From assembly GCA_017694565.1 (NCBI GenBank), contig JADIMR010000054.1, positions 1 to 37,861 of the forward strand: DNA of 37,861 bases, in the 5' to 3' direction. The translations under genes and the position numbers were made by a program. Shown piece by piece: positions 10,526-20,251 of this stretch; the stretch's first letter is position 1, and each line of letters starts with the position of its first letter. This stretch comes from Candidatus Enterocola intestinipullorum (GTDB lineage Bacteria > Bacteroidota > Bacteroidia > Bacteroidales > Paludibacteraceae). The notes beneath the pieces were generated by a model. It was not told the DNA's origin and did not search any database. It worked only from the letters and a program-made list of their open reading frames with translations.

Positions 10526-11491
10526 ATGGAAAAGACAAAATCCCTAATCAGACTGGCAAGCATTGCAGCGTTTGTTTTGTGCATGTCGGCGTTGCCGGCT
10601 TCAGCTCAAAACGAAGCCGCATGGAAGTCGTTGGAAAAACCGCTGAACTTTTACCTTGCCAACGACCTCGGACGCAATGGTTATTACGACCAAAAGCCCA
10701 TTGCTGAACTTATGGGCCGCATGGCGGAAACGATAGACATAGAGTTCGTGGTCGCTGCCGGCGACGTGCATCATTTCGAAGGCGTCCGCAGCGTGGACGA
10801 TCCTCTTTGGATGACCAATTACGAGTTGATTTACAGCCACCCCGACCTGATGCTTCCGTGGTATCCCATTTTGGGCAACCATGAATATCGCGGCAACACG
10901 CAGGCAGTGGTGGATTACAGCAAGGTGAGCGCGCGCTGGGACATGCCCGACAAATATTATACGCAAGTAATGGAAGAGGACGGCGCAACAATCCGCCTTG
11001 TGATGATAGACACGTCTCCGCTTCTTGACAAATATCGTGAAGACACTGAAAAATATCCTGATGCCGGCAAACAGGACATGGACCGCCAATTGGCTTGGAT
11101 CGACTCCGTGCTGACGGCAGCCACTGAAGACTGGGTGCTTGTAGTGGGACACCACCCCATTTACGCATATACCGACAAAAGCGAATCGGAACGCCTTGAC
11201 ATGCAGAAACGGGTTGATACCATTCTGCGCAAACATGGCAATGTGGACATGTACCTTTGCGGACACATACACAACTTCCAGCATATCCGTAAAAAAGGCT
11301 GCGACATGGATTATGTGGTAAATTCCAGCGGTTCGCTCAGCCGCCCGAACGTGGAGCCTGTGGACGGCACCGTATTTTGCAGCGGAGAACCCGGATATTC
11401 GTTAATCACGGTGGACAAAAAGGAACTCTGCCTGCACATGGTTGACAAGAACGGCAACATCATCCACACTATAAAACGCACGAAGAAGTAA
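10526..11491 (+). CDS. Secreted metallophosphoesterase (calcineurin-like / purple acid phosphatase type)
   Basis: Signal peptide; ND(L), AAGDVHHF, GNHEY, VVGHHPIY, CGHIHNFQ motifs. Confidence 0.9.
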   Translation: MEKTKSLIRLASIAAFVLCMSALPASAQNEAAWKSLEKPLNFYLANDLGRNGYYDQKPIAELMGRMAETIDIEFVVAAGDVHHFEGVRSVDDPLWMTNYELIYSHPDLMLPWYPILGNHEYRGNTQAVVDYSKVSARWDMPDKYYTQVMEEDGATIRLVMIDTSPLLDKYREDTEKYPDAGKQDMDRQLAWIDSVLTAATEDWVLVVGHHPIYAYTDKSESERLDMQKRVDTILRKHGNVDMYLCGHIHNFQHIRKKGCDMDYVVNSSGSLSRPNVEPVDGTVFCSGEPGYSLITVDKKELCLHMVDKNGNIIHTIKRTKK

Positions 11492-11643
11492 GGCGGAACC
11501 CGACCCCATGCAGGAAAAGACGCTGCTGCGGGTTTTAAAAGATTGATGCCGGCTTCAAAACTATTTTGATGCCGGCTTCTTTATATCTTGCTGCGGATAG
11601 ATTTCATTCGGACACAATGTTACACTTTTTATAGTGGCGGGTT

Positions 11644-12870
11644 TTACCAATTCTCATTCGTCAGGAAATCTGCTATATGCCAATGCCTCACCCCTTCGAT
11701 ATTGTCCTGCCAAACATCATCCATGCTCACGACATACTTGGGGTAATGGTCGCTGATGGCAAGCAATGGCGCAAATTCACGTTCCACCGTCGCGTCCGAT
11801 TCCATCCGATAGGTTACTTGTACATATATCTTCTCGTCCCGGCGTATCCCCACGAAATCGACTTCTCGCGTATCCTGCTTGCCGATGTACGTATCATATC
11901 CGCGTCGCCTCATCTCCCAATAGACAAGATTCTCCAATGCTCCCGAAATCATCCGGTCTTTATACCCCATCACAGCGTAAATCAGTGACAAGTCGCTGAC
12001 AAAATACTTTTCATTAGTCTGCAATAAATCCTTTCCCTTGATGTCGTAACGCGGCACACGCCGGATTATGAATGCTCCCTGCAAAGCCTCCAAGTAATTA
12101 TACACGGTATTGATGTCCACTCGCCGTTGCTGGCTCTTGAAGTAGTCGGCGATGTTTTTGGCGTTGAGCCGGTTGCCGATATTATCGAACACAAAGCGCA
12201 CCACCCGTTCCAGCAGTTCGACATTGCGGATGCTGTGCCGCTGCACAGTATCCCGTAGGATGACGGACGAATATATGTCGTATACCAGTTTATAAACAGC
12301 ATCATAGCTGTAATTTGCCGTATGGACAGCAGGGAACCCTCCCATACGGAGATATTTCCGAAACTCTTCACGCAGATTCTCCTTATTCTCAGACTCGATA
12401 CCATGAAACAAAAGATATTCATTGAAGGACAGCGGCATGATATGGAAACTTACATATCTGCCGGCTAAATAAGTGGATAACTCAGAGGAAAGCAGCCGGG
12501 AGTTTGACCCTGTAACATACACATCGACATCCCAATCAACCAAGAAAGAATTTACAGCTTTCTCCCAATCTTTAACTTCCTGTATCTCGTCCAACAAAAT
12601 ATATACTCTGCCTTCCGTCTTCTCCACTCTATCCTTGATATACCGGTACAGAGCCTTTGCATCGGCAATATCCATCCATTCGAAACTCTCAAAGTTCATG
12701 TAGACAATCCGTTCCACGGCAACGCCTTGATGTTCTAGCTCATCGGCTATCAACTGCAATACAACGGACTTTCCGCACCTGCGTATACCAGCAATCACCT
12801 TGACGAACGGACGGTTCATGAAGGGACGGATTTGTTTCATATACAGTTCTCTTGCTATCATGTTTGCCAC
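11644..12870 (-). CDS. AAA_14/DUF4143 ATP-binding protein
   Basis: VIAGIRRCGKSVVLQLIADEL Walker A; YILLDEIQEV Walker B; TGSNSRLLSSELSTYLAGR; C-terminal nuclease-like domain (REVDFVG). Confidence 0.9.
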   Translation of the reverse strand: MANMIARELYMKQIRPFMNRPFVKVIAGIRRCGKSVVLQLIADELEHQGVAVERIVYMNFESFEWMDIADAKALYRYIKDRVEKTEGRVYILLDEIQEVKDWEKAVNSFLVDWDVDVYVTGSNSRLLSSELSTYLAGRYVSFHIMPLSFNEYLLFHGIESENKENLREEFRKYLRMGGFPAVHTANYSYDAVYKLVYDIYSSVILRDTVQRHSIRNVELLERVVRFVFDNIGNRLNAKNIADYFKSQQRRVDINTVYNYLEALQGAFIIRRVPRYDIKGKDLLQTNEKYFVSDLSLIYAVMGYKDRMISGALENLVYWEMRRRGYDTYIGKQDTREVDFVGIRRDEKIYVQVTYRMESDATVEREFAPLLAISDHYPKYVVSMDDVWQDNIEGVRHWHIADFLTNENW

Positions 12871-12961
12871 TATTTTGGGTTATACCTGCAAATATAACAT
12901 ATTTATTTCAAGTTTTTAGGGTTATGACCATAAAAACTTGAATTGTTATCATTCTCTAATG

Positions 12962-12998
12962 CAAAAAAAGCGGCAAGCATTTAAAAACGCTTGCCGTT
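12962..12998 (-). terminator. Hairpin terminator downstream of the GT4 gene / upstream of the ATPase region (usable in both directions)
   Basis: CGGCAAGC-atttaaaaac-GCTTGCCG flanked by A and T runs. Confidence 0.65.
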
Positions 12999-13071
12999 TT
13001 GGTAGTTTTTAACTTCGGGTTTTGCCGGTATCCGTCCTTGATATAACTTATTTAATTTATTTTAGCCGTGT

Positions 13072-14301
13072 CTAAACGGCTTGTGCAAACAATTTTTCCC
13101 ATGTTTGAGCTGCATATCCGCGTGAAAAATTCAGCCTTATGCTTTCCTGCACATGACCCTCGGTGTGTCCGTTTATTTCCCATTCGTTGAAACGCTCCCG
13201 TAAAAAAGAGTCGATTTCTGCTCCATCGGACGACACCAAACCGCAGCCGGTTTCCCTTACCAATTTGGCAAGGTTGTCGCCATTGTCGGGAGTGCAAAGC
13301 ACGGGCCGGTTACAGCCCACATATTCGAAAAACTTCGTGGTCATCATGCCGAAGAACCGTTTGCGGGATTGCACATTGCAAAGCACGAGCAACACGGAAC
13401 TGCGGACCATTTCAGCCTGCAATCTTGAAGGCGGAATAAAATCACGTACCTCGACCATGTCCTGCAAGCCGTACTCTTGCGCGATTTTTTCAACTACCTG
13501 TTTGGACACATCATCCACGAACCAGCGCAGGCGGGTATTCTTTTCGTTCAAAATGCCACCTGCACGCAGCCTTGCCACCGATTCGAACAAATGGCGGGGG
13601 GTACGCATCAGCTCGTTGTATATGCGTCCGAAATACGAGACGGTGAAATATTCCGTGGGCACGGCCTCCGGGTGGAACAGATTCTCGTCGTAGCCGTTAT
13701 ATACCAAAAACGTGTGTGGATTATACTGTGAAAGGGTCTCCACGTGCCACGGGGAAACTGTGGTTACAGCCTTGGCGCGGGCAAGCACACGGTTGCGGCG
13801 GCGCAGGTTAAGTTTGTTGTAAACGGCAAAAAGCGGCTTTCCTATAATACGCGGGGGACGGCGGCCAAGATAATAATTGTCGTCGGGAGACTGTTCGGGT
13901 ATGTCGCGCAGGTCGACAAACAACGGCACGCGCAAATCTTTCGCGGCTTGCGCCGCTGCATACAAAGGGAAAACAAGGTTCGAACTTGTAAAAACCAAAT
14001 CGTATCGGCGATTGCGCCAAAAATTTTTGGATTTGCGATAAAAGTACCTGCTTTTATAATCACAAACAAGACCGAGCGCGAATTTGTACAACCATTCGGC
14101 GCGTTCAAAGGATTTGCCTTTGCGGCTATAATAATCAATGGCGCGGACATTCACGCCATCTGGAATATGGCAAGTGCTTCCTTTGCCTTCTACCACATAA
14201 TCGATTTCCCATCCTTTTTGCAGGAAATACGAGCAAAAATACCGCATACGCGGGATATAAGCAGGGGGAGCGAACTCCTCACCGAACACAAGCATCCGCA
14301 T
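13072..14301 (-). CDS. Glycosyltransferase family 4-like
   Basis: 409 aa GT-B fold: MRMLVFGEEFAPPAYIPRMRYF..., LVYNGYDENLFHPEA, C-terminal FFGMMTTKFFEYVGCNRPVL. Confidence 0.85.
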   Translation of the reverse strand: MRMLVFGEEFAPPAYIPRMRYFCSYFLQKGWEIDYVVEGKGSTCHIPDGVNVRAIDYYSRKGKSFERAEWLYKFALGLVCDYKSRYFYRKSKNFWRNRRYDLVFTSSNLVFPLYAAAQAAKDLRVPLFVDLRDIPEQSPDDNYYLGRRPPRIIGKPLFAVYNKLNLRRRNRVLARAKAVTTVSPWHVETLSQYNPHTFLVYNGYDENLFHPEAVPTEYFTVSYFGRIYNELMRTPRHLFESVARLRAGGILNEKNTRLRWFVDDVSKQVVEKIAQEYGLQDMVEVRDFIPPSRLQAEMVRSSVLLVLCNVQSRKRFFGMMTTKFFEYVGCNRPVLCTPDNGDNLAKLVRETGCGLVSSDGAEIDSFLRERFNEWEINGHTEGHVQESIRLNFSRGYAAQTWEKLFAQAV

Positions 14302-14311
14302 GGTGGAAAAA

Positions 14312-14722
14312 TTATCTTTGTATCCAATTTTCTATTTGAATGCCCGTAAAATTTTGAAAATCTTTGACATTTTCTGTCACCATTACCATTCCATAAGTTA
14401 TCGCCGCACAACCAATCCATAAATCAAAATTGTCATCAGCAGGAGTCCCCGATAATCGCAATCTTGCTTTTTCAGATGCGAACATATCAATAGCACCGCT
14501 TATAGGCAAAATCTGCAATATTGATAACAATTCCTGCAATTTTTGCAATCTCGATGAAATGCCTTTCTTTTTTCCTAATTCCGCTCCGTATTTAAGTTCG
14601 GCTTCTGTAATTTCGGAGATATAACAATTTTGCAAACCAACCGAATCTATTTTCCGATTAATATCATACATCCCTCGCAATAGAAAAATACAAATGTTGG
14701 TATCCAGCAAATATCGTTTCAT
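14312..14722 (-). CDS. PIN-domain VapC-like toxin
   Basis: RYLLDTNICIFLLRG start, SEITEAELKYGAE, DLWIGCAAITYGMVMVTENVKDF. Confidence 0.92.
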   Translation of the reverse strand: MKRYLLDTNICIFLLRGMYDINRKIDSVGLQNCYISEITEAELKYGAELGKKKGISSRLQKLQELLSILQILPISGAIDMFASEKARLRLSGTPADDNFDLWIGCAAITYGMVMVTENVKDFQNFTGIQIENWIQR

Positions 14723-14967
14723 TCTTCAATATGATTTTTAAATTTGCGACTGGCTTTTATCTCCTTTGCCATTTCATCGGCATTCATGTCCGGAAAATCA
14801 TCATCTTTCCATACTCCGTAAAAACGCCCTGCGGAAGGAATAGCTTCGGCTTCCTCCTTGCACGCCTCTTCTATCAGTTTTTCTCCAAGCCAACGTTTGT
14901 TTCGCGAATCCAAGGATAGAGAATTGATAAAATCCAGCAACCCGTCCAAACTAATTATTCCATTCAT
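14719..14967 (-). CDS. Antitoxin partner of the PIN toxin
   Basis: 82 aa, overlaps toxin start by 4 nt; acidic C-terminus (DFPDMNADEMAKEIKASRKFKNHIEE). Confidence 0.75.
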   Translation of the reverse strand: MNGIISLDGLLDFINSLSLDSRNKRWLGEKLIEEACKEEAEAIPSAGRFYGVWKDDDFPDMNADEMAKEIKASRKFKNHIEE

Positions 14968-15051
14968 AACCTATATGCCAAATTTCTTTGTGTAAAAATA
15001 GACATAAAAATTAAGAAAACAAGCCGGATTTCCAACTCGTCTTATTAAACC

Positions 15052-15873
15052 TCAACGCATTTGCTCAATATCAAAAGTGCCGTTTGCAAGTGCCGACCTT
15101 ATCTCGTTGTCCAAAACAGCCAATTCTTCTTCGTCGTAATCCACATTCCAAAATTCCTTTTGCGACAAACCTTTCTCATTCATCAGATACTCCGTCCGCA
15201 ACCTGCTCAAAAAATAAAAATAGGAGTTGCCCCAAATACCTTCGTCGGCAGTTAAATTATCGTGTTCTTCTGCGTTCTCAATGAAAATCTTTTTACCTTG
15301 CCCGACATGGAAAGAAGAAGACCCTGCAACATAATCGGCAAAACCCTCGCTTTTCCATTTGTTGAACCAATTATCGTACAGCCCCGTCAGCCATCCCCTG
15401 CTCTCGCGCTGCCAGAAATGGCACAATTCGTGCGCCCATACGCTTGCAGCAGGCCTGTCGATGAACCTAGCAGGTTGCTTCATCGTCTTGAAATCGGGGG
15501 GCATAAGCATGATAGTGGAAAAAGGCCAAAGCGAAACCCCAAGAGCCAACGAATTCAGATGCGCTGTACGTTTACGGAACGAATGGCGGTCCTTGACGAT
15601 GATGATGGTTACCTCATCTGTCAAATCGCAGCCTTTTGCCAACAACATGCTGTCGGCTTGCCCGAACGCCGCGACGACAGCCAACGAATCCATCCCCCTC
15701 ATATTCTTGTCCGCGTAAACCACTACGTTGCCCATATCGGCGACCTTTACCGTGTCGCGCAAAATCCACCACTTATAAAGCGAAACAAGCACTACCACAG
15801 TAAGCACAGTAGGCAGCACGTTATTTACTAAAATTGAAAGGGGTTTGTTCTTTATAGGAATGTTTAAGGACAT
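15052..15873 (-). CDS. Membrane-anchored putative gluzincin-type metalloprotease (HExxH...E)
   Basis: N-terminal TM, HELCH at 15418-15432, downstream KSEGFADYVAG. Confidence 0.6.
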   Translation of the reverse strand: MSLNIPIKNKPLSILVNNVLPTVLTVVVLVSLYKWWILRDTVKVADMGNVVVYADKNMRGMDSLAVVAAFGQADSMLLAKGCDLTDEVTIIIVKDRHSFRKRTAHLNSLALGVSLWPFSTIMLMPPDFKTMKQPARFIDRPAASVWAHELCHFWQRESRGWLTGLYDNWFNKWKSEGFADYVAGSSSFHVGQGKKIFIENAEEHDNLTADEGIWGNSYFYFLSRLRTEYLMNEKGLSQKEFWNVDYDEEELAVLDNEIRSALANGTFDIEQMR

Positions 15874-15927
15874 ATCGGTATTATCCGTTTTTTAGAAAAT
15901 CAGTTAGCATTAAAAATCGGCATTGCT

Positions 15928-16119
15928 TCATTTGAAGATTGAAATACCGACCGCGTGTGCCACAAAAAAGCAGCAAACAAAAACAAACACGCACATTGCC
16001 GTGAAAATCATTTTGGGGTGCTGGGAGGCTTTAATTAACAACTCGCTTATTTCTTTAAAATCGTCATTCAAATTTTTCATGGGGGAATTATGTTTATTAT
16101 TGTCATCTAACTTTGTCAT
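15928..16119 (-). CDS. Small single-TM protein (likely start MTKLDDNNKH)
   Basis: C-terminal TM MIFTAMCVFVFVCCFFVAHAVGISIF; ORF-track start at 16191. Confidence 0.5.
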   Translation of the reverse strand: MTKLDDNNKHNSPMKNLNDDFKEISELLIKASQHPKMIFTAMCVFVFVCCFFVAHAVGISIFK

Positions 16120-16201
16120 ATTCTTCCATTTGACATATAAATAAAGGATAGTTCCGGGGAATACTTTCCTCCGAACTATCTTTAGAATCAATAGAGATTA
16201 A

Positions 16202-16426
16202 TTAATTCACAGGTCGTTTTCTATCATGCAAACGCAGATACAACACTACTAATGACAAGATTAATATAGGCAATGCAATTGTAATTCTTTCCATCACAAA
16301 GTTATAGATAGATCCTTTATAATGACAATAATTCCAAATTTCCACTCCTATAAACATCCCTACGACAAACAGCATTGCAAAGGACACTATGTTCAATGCT
16401 GTTTGTTTAGTATTCACTGATATCAT
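16202..16426 (-). CDS. Small two-TM membrane protein
   Basis: 74 aa; two hydrophobic segments and a basic tail RLHDRKRPVN. Confidence 0.55.
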   Translation of the reverse strand: MISVNTKQTALNIVSFAMLFVVGMFIGVEIWNYCHYKGSIYNFVMERITIALPILILSLVVLYLRLHDRKRPVN

Positions 16427-16579
16427 TTGCCAACTGTCGAATTTATACTATTAATAAACTATGTATCAATAAATTCAAGCCTTTATAATCTTCTACAAAT
16501 ACACACAAGTCAGAAAATTTCGCTTACGCAGACACATTTACTGTCCGCTTGTGTAATAAATTACACAAACCAATATTTT

Positions 16580-16900
16580 TCAAAGATTTTTTAAAAATAT
16601 TGCGGGATGCTCATTACAAACACACAAAACCGCTCCTCCACCAATTGCCATTAATTCGTCAGGCGCAATCTCCACTACCTTAAATGCGATTTCAACGAAA
16701 TGGGGGCTGTCGTAAACAAAAGAACGTTGATTTCTATCATATCTTATGGACGCTCCAGCATCTTTCAGTTCCTCAATAAGGTTGTAAACATGCTTCTTGG
16801 AAATCTTTAATTTTTGAGCAAATTCCTCTGAATTACCTGTGCTATGCAATCTGATCAATTGATCCATCCGTCGCACCCTTTCAATTTGTTCAATTAACAT
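16580..16900 (-). CDS. Small HTH protein with C-terminal double-glycine-leader-like motif
   Basis: EEFAQKLKISKKHVYNLIEELKDAGASIRYDR HTH; tail IAPDELMAIGGG-AVLCVCNEHPAIFLKNL. Confidence 0.8.
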   Translation of the reverse strand: MLIEQIERVRRMDQLIRLHSTGNSEEFAQKLKISKKHVYNLIEELKDAGASIRYDRNQRSFVYDSPHFVEIAFKVVEIAPDELMAIGGGAVLCVCNEHPAIFLKNL

Positions 16901-16950
16901 GATTTTTTGATTTTAAGGTGTTATTTTTGTTTTCGTGAGTGTATTGCTAT

Positions 16951-19104
16951 TCAAACTTGCTGGTTTTGCCAAAGCCGGAAAAATTCGCCTTTAGCGGCAA
17001 CCAGCTGCTCGAATTTGCCTTGTTCCTGCAATTTGCCTTCCGCCAAAACAAAAATCCGGTCGGCATTGCGAACAGTGCTCAACCTGTGTGCAATCACTAT
17101 TATTGTTTTTCCCTTTTTCCGTTGTTTTGCTATTGTTTCCTGTACATACCTTTCTGAAACAGAATCCAAGGAAGAAGTGGCTTCGTCCAAAATCAAGATT
17201 TCGGGATTTTTGTACAAAGCCCTTGCGATTGCAAGCCTCTGCCGTTGTCCACCTGAAAGCATAGACCCGTTTTCTCCGATATTGGCATTAAACCCTTCCG
17301 GAAGTTTTTCTATGAAATCCAAAAGCCCCAAATCCTTTGACAGCTCCACAACTCTTTGTATATCCGGTGTTTCATCTCCTATTGCAATATTTTGCAACAC
17401 CGTGCCTGAAAACAAATCAACCTGTTGAGGCACAGATGCCACCAATGACCTTAACGATGCATTGCTGACATATTGCAAATCCATTTCGCCGATAAAAATC
17501 TTTCCACCTGCAATAGGATATAAATTTTGCAACAAATGCGCAATGGTGGACTTGCCCGACCCGCTTTCGCCCACGATTGCCGAAAACTGTCCCTTTTTGA
17601 AAACTATGCTGAAATCATCAAACACTTGCGTTCTTGTACCATAACGGAACGACACGTGCGACATTTGCACGTCGCCGGCCATTTCCGGCTTGATGTCCAC
17701 CTTTTCTCCCTTTTCCTCTCTTTCCAAATCCATAATCTCAAACAATCTGTCCGCCGCGATAATCGCTGTGCGCACCGACTTGTTTGACTCCACCAATTCG
17801 GCAATAGGGCCGGTGAAATATCCTATCAGTGCATAAAACGACATAAGCTCGCCGGCGGTTATTTCGCCGTCCAAAACAAAATAGGATCCAGCCCATAAAA
17901 GGACTATCGTGAATATCCTGTTGATGACTTCGGACGACCTGCCGGAAAACACAGCGTTCATTGCTGAGCTGTATATGGAATACAGCATTTTGACAAAGCG
18001 GTTTTCCGTTTTAAGGTTGGAAAAATGTTCTATGCCGAATTGTTTTATTGTACGAACCCCATTTATTGATTCTACAAGCTGGCTTTCCAATGCCGCCGCG
18101 TCTTCCATCAACCTGCGCTCGGTCCTTTTGTTCCATTTGTCGGTAATGAGGTACAGACCAATATATAAAGGGATTACTATCAACATTATGAGAGCGAGTT
18201 TCCAATAATACGTGAACATCAATGCGAAAGAAAAGATTATGATGAACACGTTAACTACCAACCGTATGGCCGTGGAGTTGATGAAATTGCGGATTTGGAC
18301 TGCATCGCCTATGCGCGAAGTGATTTCGCCCGTTTGCATTGTATCAAAAAAGGTTTGCGGCAACAATAGCAAATGCTTGTAATAACCCAATATGAGCCTT
18401 GAATCTATCAATTGACCGCTGCGAAGCACCATTACCGACTGGCAACAACCGAGTATGAGCTGGAAAGCAAGTATCAGCAACATTGCCACACCCAAAAGAT
18501 TGAGCAGATTGGTATTTCCGCCAACCAACACGTTGTCGGTGATTTTCTCGATATATATCGAAGTGGACAAACCAAGCACCGTGTACAACAACGCGCCGAA
18601 TAGTGCCTGTGCCAACACATTGGAATTGGGACGCACCAAAGCCCAAAAACGCCGCCAGACAGAAACCGTGTTATCGACAGCTTCGAAACCATCATCGGGT
18701 TCCAATAATACCAGCACACCCGTCCATTCACCGCTGAATTTTTCTGCGGGTACGAATTCCATCGTTCCGTATGCAGGATCCATAATTTTGACTTGCCCCT
18801 TTCTATAACCATAAACAACAACGAAATGATGAAGCTCCATATCACCGTTTTTTCGGACAACATGGGCTATTGCCGGGGTAGGAATTTTATCCAACACTTC
18901 TTTTTGTGCTTTCACGCCCTTTGCCACAAATCCCATTTTTTCCGCAGCCTGAATCAATCCGAGGACGTTCGTTCCTTGTTTGTCAGTGCAGGCATACTGC
19001 CTTATGCGGGCGATGGGCATCCTCAGGCGGTAATGCGCGGCAACGGAAGCAAGGCATGCCGCCCCGCAATCCCGCATATCATGTTGTTTTACAGTTTCTT
19101 TCAT
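16951..19104 (-). CDS. Peptidase-containing ABC transporter (C39, PCAT)
   Basis: C39 catalytic residues QHDMRDCGAACL, HHFVVVYGY, IMDPAYG; Walker A GESGSGKST, signature LSGGQ, Walker B ILILDEATSSLD. Confidence 0.95.
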   Translation of the reverse strand: MKETVKQHDMRDCGAACLASVAAHYRLRMPIARIRQYACTDKQGTNVLGLIQAAEKMGFVAKGVKAQKEVLDKIPTPAIAHVVRKNGDMELHHFVVVYGYRKGQVKIMDPAYGTMEFVPAEKFSGEWTGVLVLLEPDDGFEAVDNTVSVWRRFWALVRPNSNVLAQALFGALLYTVLGLSTSIYIEKITDNVLVGGNTNLLNLLGVAMLLILAFQLILGCCQSVMVLRSGQLIDSRLILGYYKHLLLLPQTFFDTMQTGEITSRIGDAVQIRNFINSTAIRLVVNVFIIIFSFALMFTYYWKLALIMLIVIPLYIGLYLITDKWNKRTERRLMEDAAALESQLVESINGVRTIKQFGIEHFSNLKTENRFVKMLYSIYSSAMNAVFSGRSSEVINRIFTIVLLWAGSYFVLDGEITAGELMSFYALIGYFTGPIAELVESNKSVRTAIIAADRLFEIMDLEREEKGEKVDIKPEMAGDVQMSHVSFRYGTRTQVFDDFSIVFKKGQFSAIVGESGSGKSTIAHLLQNLYPIAGGKIFIGEMDLQYVSNASLRSLVASVPQQVDLFSGTVLQNIAIGDETPDIQRVVELSKDLGLLDFIEKLPEGFNANIGENGSMLSGGQRQRLAIARALYKNPEILILDEATSSLDSVSERYVQETIAKQRKKGKTIIVIAHRLSTVRNADRIFVLAEGKLQEQGKFEQLVAAKGEFFRLWQNQQV

Positions 19105-19114
19105 AAGGCAGGGT

Positions 19115-20251
19115 TCAACTTTTCATCAATTTTGGATTGAACCAATCGTCAATCTTGTCGAACAGCAGCTGCCACAAACTCCGTTCGGTTAGGGTAAAAC
19201 GCCCTGTGAGGGTCATGCCTTTACGGATTGGGGCGGCATAGCCGTTTTTTAGGCTCAAGCTATCGGAAAGCAGCTTGCAGCGGACAGTAAAATAAGAGGC
19301 ATTTTGTTCGATTGTGATGTTGTTGTCGATGTCCGAGACCTCGGCTTTGCCCAATCCCCATTGGTTGTAATCCAAAGCATCGAATTGCAAGCGGACAGGC
19401 TGCCCCACATGGACGTAGGCAATATCTGCCGGCAGTACGGTGCATTCAACCATCATTACATCATCTGGCGAAATCACTGCAACAGTCTCTCCGGGATAAA
19501 CGAAAGAATTTTCGGACAAACCTGAATACTCGGTAATAGTGCCGTCTATCGGGGATATAATGACATAATCCGCCATCTCTTTTTCCAAACGGGCAATGGA
19601 GCCTACCATGTTGGTCATTTCCTGCTCGGCCTCCTGACGGGCATTGTTCCACTCGAACAGTTTTTGCTGGCGCAAGATTTCAGTTTCCGCTTTTACCGAC
19701 TTGTATTCGGCAAGGCTTTGGTCGTAATCGTAAACCGTAACAACTCCCGCATCCGCCCCTTGCTTGTTGCGTCTAAGTTCCGAATGCAATATGCTATCCC
19801 GCAACGCAAGCTCTGCAAGCCGCTGCTCAAAATCAGCCAAATCGCTTTTGTACAAGAATGTCGACAAAGAATCCTTTATCCTTACTCCTGCACATAATTT
19901 TCTCAAATCGCCATGCCTTGCACTAAGTTCGGAAAGTAATCGTGTTTGCATTTCGAGCTGCGCGGAAAGCTGTCCCGATGAAACGACCAGCAATGTATCG
20001 CCGGCCTTAACAGCCTTATTTATAGACATTGTCACTTTTTCCACCCTGCCCTGCACTACCGGCTTTATTTGAACATCCTCTTCTACCGCACGGACTATAC
20101 CCCTGCTCTGGCTGCTCACTTCAACTTTGACCACAGGCAGCATGACAATCACGATTATCAACATAATGACAAACAGCCAATAAATCCACGGATGCTTGCT
20201 CTTATACTTTTGTTTCAGGTAATCGACCGTGTATTTATAATCTGCTGCCAT
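19115..20251 (-). CDS. HlyD-family periplasmic adaptor
   Basis: 378 aa; N-terminal TM, VKPVVQGRVEKVTMSINKAVKAGDTLLVV lipoyl-like, coiled coil, SPIDGTITEYSGL. Confidence 0.93.
   Translation of the reverse strand: MAADYKYTVDYLKQKYKSKHPWIYWLFVIMLIIVIVMLPVVKVEVSSQSRGIVRAVEEDVQIKPVVQGRVEKVTMSINKAVKAGDTLLVVSSGQLSAQLEMQTRLLSELSARHGDLRKLCAGVRIKDSLSTFLYKSDLADFEQRLAELALRDSILHSELRRNKQGADAGVVTVYDYDQSLAEYKSVKAETEILRQQKLFEWNNARQEAEQEMTNMVGSIARLEKEMADYVIISPIDGTITEYSGLSENSFVYPGETVAVISPDDVMMVECTVLPADIAYVHVGQPVRLQFDALDYNQWGLGKAEVSDIDNNITIEQNASYFTVRCKLLSDSLSLKNGYAAPIRKGMTLTGRFTLTERSLWQLLFDKIDDWFNPKLMKS

Noticed and set aside
10601-11284. 227-aa minus-strand ORF
   Set aside because: Antisense of the metallophosphoesterase, whose active-site motifs are clear on the plus strand.
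11541-11577. Direct repeat TGATGCCGGCTTC x2 after the phosphoesterase gene
   Set aside because: Only two copies and no clear stem-loop with a T run beyond GCCGGC self-complementarity; may be weak terminator sequence.
13744-14349. 201-aa plus-strand ORF
   Set aside because: Antisense of the GT4 gene.
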